Positions 60,679-64,000 of a stretch of 64,000 nt of DNA are shown one piece after another. Position numbers and translations under genes: made by a program. Where the stretch lies: the NCBI RefSeq assembly GCF_002860285.1, contig NZ_PGVF01000035.1, positions 1-64,000 on the forward strand, written 5' to 3'. The stretch is from Bacillus sp. M6-12 (GTDB taxonomy: Bacteria; Bacillota; Bacilli; Bacillales; DSM-1321). Positions within the stretch are counted from its first letter, which is position 1, and every line of letters begins with the position of its first letter. Under the pieces are notes generated by a model, which saw only the letters and a program-made list of their open reading frames with translations, made no database searches and was not told the origin of the DNA.

Positions 60679-63405
60679 TTATGCTTTTAGTTTGTCACGC
60701 AATACCATTTGCAGGATACCGCCATGACGATAGTAATCAATTTCAATTTCACTGTCGAAACGCACAAGAACTTCGAACTCTTTTTTGGTGCCTTGCTCAT
60801 CAGTTGCAGTAACAGTAACGATATCACGCGGCTTTACGTTTTCTGAAATTTTTACATCGATTGATTCTTTACCAGTCAATCCAAGTGTTTCAGCGCTTTC
60901 GCCTGCTTTAAATTGTAGAGGAAGCACACCCATTAACACAAGGTTAGAGCGGTGGATCCGTTCAAAGCTTTCAGCGATAACCGTCTTAATGCCAAGCAGG
61001 TTAGTACCTTTTGCAGCCCAGTCACGGGAACTACCCATTCCGTAGTCCTTGCCAGCAAGTACAGCAAGTCCTGTACCGTCTGCTTTGTACTTCATGCATG
61101 CATCGTAAATCGCCATTACTTCACCAGTAGGCCAGTAAGTTGTTACGCCGCCTTCAGTACCTGGTGCAATTTGGTTACGGATACGGATATTCGCGAAAGT
61201 TCCGCGCATCATCACTTCATGGTTACCGCGGCGGGATCCATAAGAGTTGAAATCACGCGGCTCAACACCGTTTTCAAGCAAGTATCTGCCAGCAGGAGTG
61301 TTTTTGCCGATAGCTCCGGCCGGAGAAATGTGGTCAGTTGTTACGGAATCACCGAATTTGCCGACTACACGCAGTCCTGTAAGTGCATTGACTTCACCTG
61401 GATCCGGAGATAAACCTTCAAAGAATGGAGGGTTTTGGATATAAGTTGAGTTACTATCAAACTTATATAACGCCTCATTGCTTGTTTGGATTTCATTCCA
61501 GCGGGCATTGTCATTGAAAACTGTTTCATATTCTTTGCGGAACAAGTCTGGTGTAACGGTCTGCTGTACCACTTGATTAACTTCTTCAGTAGTTGGCCAG
61601 ATGTCATTCAAATAAACATCATTGCCGTCTTTGTCTTTTCCAAGTGAGTCGTTTTGAAGGTCAAAATCAACAGTTCCCGCAAGAGCGTACGCAACAACCA
61701 GCGGCGGTGAAGCAAGATAGTTAGCTTTCACCAATGGGTGAATACGTCCTTCAAAGTTACGATTTCCTGAAAGTACAGATGTTACAAGCAGGTCTGCATT
61801 AGCAACAGCTGCCTCAATTTCATCCGCCAATGGTCCTGAGTTTCCGATACAGGTAGTACAGCCATATCCAACAAGGTTAAATCCAAGCTGTTCCATATAA
61901 GGAAGCAGGCCGGAATCACGCAGATATCCTGATACTACTTTTGAACCCGGTGCTAAAGAGGTTTTAACATAACCTGGTACTGTAAGTCCTTTTTCAACGG
62001 CCTTTTTAGCAACTAGTCCTGCACCAAGCATAACATAAGGATTGGATGTATTTGTACAGCTGGTGATGGCAGCAATAGCAATCGCACCAGTTTTCATAGT
62101 TGTCTCATGGCCATCCGCAAATTTAACGGATACTTCTTTGTCAATCTCCTGAGCATTTAGACCGAAGCCCTGGTTGCCCATAGGAGAAGTTAGCGCAGTA
62201 TTAAAAGCTGCCTTCATTTGAGATAGCGGAATTAAATCCTGAGGGCGCTTAGGTCCAGAAAGGTTCGGCTCGATTTCAGAGAGGTTTATTTCTACTACAT
62301 CTGTATATGTTGGATCTTCTAAATCAGGTGTGTAGAATAATCCGTTTGATTTGCTGTATTCTTCAACAACAGTAATTTGCTCAGCATCACGGCCAGTCAG
62401 GCGAAGGTAGTTGATTGCTTCCTCATCAACCGGGAAGAATCCGCATGTTGCGCCGTATTCAGGAGCCATATTGGCAATTGTTGCACGGTCTGCAAGCGGA
62501 AGAAGAGCAACCCCTGGACCAAAAAATTCTACAAATTTGCCAACTACACCTTTACTGCGAAGAACTTGAGTTACTTTCAGTGCAAGGTCAGTAGCTGTTG
62601 TGCCGTTCGGGATTTCACCAGTCAATTTAACCCCAATAACTTCAGGGACCGGGAAGTATGAAGGCTGGCCAAGCATACCTGCTTCTGCTTCGATACCACC
62701 AACGCCCCAGCCAAGAACACCAATACCATTGATCATAGTTGTATGTGAATCTGTACCGAAAACAGTATCTGGGAATACTTCTACATCGCCGGTTGGTGTT
62801 TCAACTGAATGAACAACATTGGCTAGATATTCAAGGTTTACCTGGTGGACAATACCAGTTGCAGGCGGAACCGCACGATAGTTGTTGAAAGATTTTTGAG
62901 CCCAGCTCAAGAACTGGTAACGCTCTGTATTACGCTCGAACTCAAGATCCATGTTTACTGCCAATGAATCAGGTGTTCCAGCTTTATCTACCTGGACAGA
63001 ATGGTCAATTACAAGATCTACAGGAATGTCTGGATTAATTTTATCCGGGTCTCCGCCAAGGGCAGCCATAGCATTTCTAAGTGATGCTAGGTCAACAACT
63101 GCCGGCACACCTGTAAAGTCCTGCAGGATTACTCGTGATGGTTTAAAAGGAACATCGATTTCCTGTACACCAGGCGTGCCCCATTTTGCCAAATTCTCAA
63201 CATGTTCTTTTGTGATTACTTTGCCGTCTACCTGACGAAGCACGGCCTCTAGCAATACTCTGATGGAATAAGGTAATGTGGATACTTTGCCTAAACCTGC
63301 TTTTTCTAAAGCATCTAATTTGTAGTAGTGATAGCGTTTACCATTCGCCTCAAAAAAATCGCGAGCCTGGTAAACATCATTTTTAGCGATAACATCTTTT
63401 GCCAT
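60679..63405 (-). CDS. citB: Aconitate hydratase (aconitase A)
   Basis: The TCA-cycle enzyme interconverting citrate and isocitrate, 908 residues, near the family's usual length. The [4Fe-4S] cluster Cys are in TSCTNTSNP (about 448) and CTTCIGN (about 514-517), and the family signature GVGGIEAEAGMLGQ is near 231. The C-terminal swivel domain has GSRRGNHEVMMRG (about 731) and GSSRDWAAKGT. In B. subtilis it also binds iron-responsive RNA. Two CcpC-like operators lie upstream. Confidence 0.96.
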   Translation of the reverse strand: MAKDVIAKNDVYQARDFFEANGKRYHYYKLDALEKAGLGKVSTLPYSIRVLLEAVLRQVDGKVITKEHVENLAKWGTPGVQEIDVPFKPSRVILQDFTGVPAVVDLASLRNAMAALGGDPDKINPDIPVDLVIDHSVQVDKAGTPDSLAVNMDLEFERNTERYQFLSWAQKSFNNYRAVPPATGIVHQVNLEYLANVVHSVETPTGDVEVFPDTVFGTDSHTTMINGIGVLGWGVGGIEAEAGMLGQPSYFPVPEVIGVKLTGEIPNGTTATDLALKVTQVLRSKGVVGKFVEFFGPGVALLPLADRATIANMAPEYGATCGFFPVDEEAINYLRLTGRDAEQITVVEEYSKSNGLFYTPDLEDPTYTDVVEINLSEIEPNLSGPKRPQDLIPLSQMKAAFNTALTSPMGNQGFGLNAQEIDKEVSVKFADGHETTMKTGAIAIAAITSCTNTSNPYVMLGAGLVAKKAVEKGLTVPGYVKTSLAPGSKVVSGYLRDSGLLPYMEQLGFNLVGYGCTTCIGNSGPLADEIEAAVANADLLVTSVLSGNRNFEGRIHPLVKANYLASPPLVVAYALAGTVDFDLQNDSLGKDKDGNDVYLNDIWPTTEEVNQVVQQTVTPDLFRKEYETVFNDNARWNEIQTSNEALYKFDSNSTYIQNPPFFEGLSPDPGEVNALTGLRVVGKFGDSVTTDHISPAGAIGKNTPAGRYLLENGVEPRDFNSYGSRRGNHEVMMRGTFANIRIRNQIAPGTEGGVTTYWPTGEVMAIYDACMKYKADGTGLAVLAGKDYGMGSSRDWAAKGTNLLGIKTVIAESFERIHRSNLVLMGVLPLQFKAGESAETLGLTGKESIDVKISENVKPRDIVTVTATDEQGTKKEFEVLVRFDSEIEIDYYRHGGILQMVLRDKLKA

Positions 63406-63603
63406 TCAAATTCTCCCCCTCTTGATCAGTCGGAAATAGTTCCCGGCAATGAAAAGTAAAAACGTGGCTAATATGAATCTACGAAACATACAAAACCATG
63501 CCCTTACATTAATATAAAGAAATTGCTCCATTTTGTCGAAAAGTTTGAATCTTCTCCGAGCTTTCCTCACAAATTAATAGTAATACAATGTCAACTATAA
63601 GTA

Positions 63604-63643
63604 AATAACAAGAAAGTTATTGTTTTTTATAAGTTTTTCTTAT
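63604..63643 (-). promoter_or_regulatory. CcpC-like operators upstream of citB
   Basis: Two dyads fit the CcpC pattern ATAA-N7-TTAT loosely. The first, 63629-63643, is ATAAG-AAAAA-CTTAT on the minus strand and fits exactly. The second, 63604-63621, is AATAAC-TTTCTT-GTTATT with N8 spacing. They lie about 200-240 bases upstream of the citB start. A TTGACA (63589-63594) follows them, but no good -10 was found at normal spacing, so the promoter is not assigned. Confidence 0.45.
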
Positions 63644-63770
63644 TATAAAATTGAATTTAATACGTGACTCCCCTTTCCCATGCAATTTTTCTATACGGAT
63701 GTTTTTTTATTTTTCAGGGTAACTCTTATTGTTATTATAGCGAAAAAGTTTTTAATAAGATAAAAAGCAT

Positions 63771-63793
63771 AAAAAAACCCGGCAACTGCCGAG
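63771..63793 (-). terminator. Terminator of the partial right-end gene
   Basis: Minus strand: stem CTCGGC with GCCGGG (one G-U) and loop AGTT, then a run of seven T. The rest of 63406-63770 upstream of citB holds only the operators at 63604-63643. Confidence 0.7.
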
Positions 63794-63859
63794 TGGTGGA
63801 AATATTAAATTACAAAAGCTTCCTTCTTGCTTTTGGTATAAAAGTAATAAGAAATTGGG

Positions 63860-64000
63860 TTACTGTTCCTCATTTACATCAATTACGATAGACTCCAAAT
63901 CATCCCGAAACTGTTCAAGCTGACTGCGCTGATGCTCAGAAGCAGTTTCCAGTGCATTTTCAATTTGCTGATATGCATCATTTACTTCTTGTTTAAGATG
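63860..64000 (-). CDS. Partial small coiled-coil protein, cut by the window edge
   Basis: The last 46 residues of a minus-strand gene, ending DDLESIVIDVNEEQ, with a Gln/Glu-rich helical pattern (YQQIENALETASEHQRSQLE). Its start lies beyond the window. It may be a DUF2524/YtzC-like small protein, but I cannot confirm this. The terminator at 63771-63793 supports a real gene. Confidence 0.5.
   Translation of the reverse strand, partial: HLKQEVNDAYQQIENALETASEHQRSQLEQFRDDLESIVIDVNEEQ

Noticed and set aside
63571..63594. TTGACA as the citB -35
   Set aside because: No -10 is found at 16-18 bases; the promoter is left unassigned.
1..64000. CRISPR arrays, tRNA or rRNA genes, prophage genes and transposases
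   Set aside because: None seen: no regular repeat-spacer pattern, no cloverleaf or ribosomal sequence, and no integrase or transposase frame in either strand.

Overview
The window is chromosomal DNA of a low-to-moderate GC, endospore-forming Bacillaceae bacterium, in the broad Bacillus/Mesobacillus/Cytobacillus group. The evidence is (i) a right-hand block with the same genes in nearly the same order as Bacillus subtilis citB-yneN-sspN-tlp-yneP-yneQ-yneR-plsY-yneT-parE-parC; (ii) spore genes (sspN, tlp, a gamma-type SASP); (iii) the leucine/isovalerate operon yngJ-I-HA-HB-G-F-E; and (iv) AGGAGG-type ribosome binding sites with frequent GTG and TTG starts. No rRNA, tRNA, CRISPR array, prophage or insertion sequence was seen. 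Genes run on both strands and most units end in clear intrinsic terminators.

Layout. 0.1-12 kb (minus strand): a large catabolic/transport cluster of poorly characterised families. In transcription order it holds a GntR regulator with a palindromic operator, a small ORF, a PucR regulator, an Asp/Glu/hydantoin racemase, an EamA exporter, an OPT-family transporter, DUF917, DUF1177, AroM, an M29-like aminopeptidase and two nitroreductases. This is the best candidate for an undescribed pathway here: uptake and processing of a peptide-like or hydantoin-like compound. 12-18.5 kb: a Fpg/Nei glycosylase, then a lipid/envelope-type group (alkaline-phosphatase-fold enzyme, EEP hydrolase, YkoP, YkoQ phosphoesterase, YkoN glycosyltransferase). 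18.6-28.3 kb: a mix of an RsbR-type stressosome protein, a candidate small RNA, transporters, small Bacillus proteins, a spore protein, an acyl-CoA synthetase and a LysM protein. 28.5-31.5 kb: the NAD salvage set pncA-pncB-nadE. 31.7-40.2 kb: leucine degradation operon with a TetR regulator; its HMG-CoA lyase gene is broken by two lesions. 40.3-46.3 kb: a PH-domain protein, a stay-green homologue, a secreted protein, a bd-type oxidase (ythAB) and an amino-acid permease. 46.6-64 kb: topoisomerase IV (parEC, with a LexA box on its promoter), plsY, the yne genes, a tandem-AAA protein, spore proteins, a thioredoxin-like protein and aconitase with CcpC-like operators.

How it fits together. Many parts serve stationary-phase and sporulation metabolism: the TCA cycle (citB), branched-chain acid use (yng), NAD recycling, spore proteins and a stress-sensing RsbR paralogue. 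The broken yngG would block the last step of leucine breakdown unless another HMG-CoA lyase exists elsewhere. Two genes (a nitroreductase and the TetR regulator) have an ATT codon at ideal distance from a strong Shine-Dalgarno sequence, where a normal start codon would be expected.
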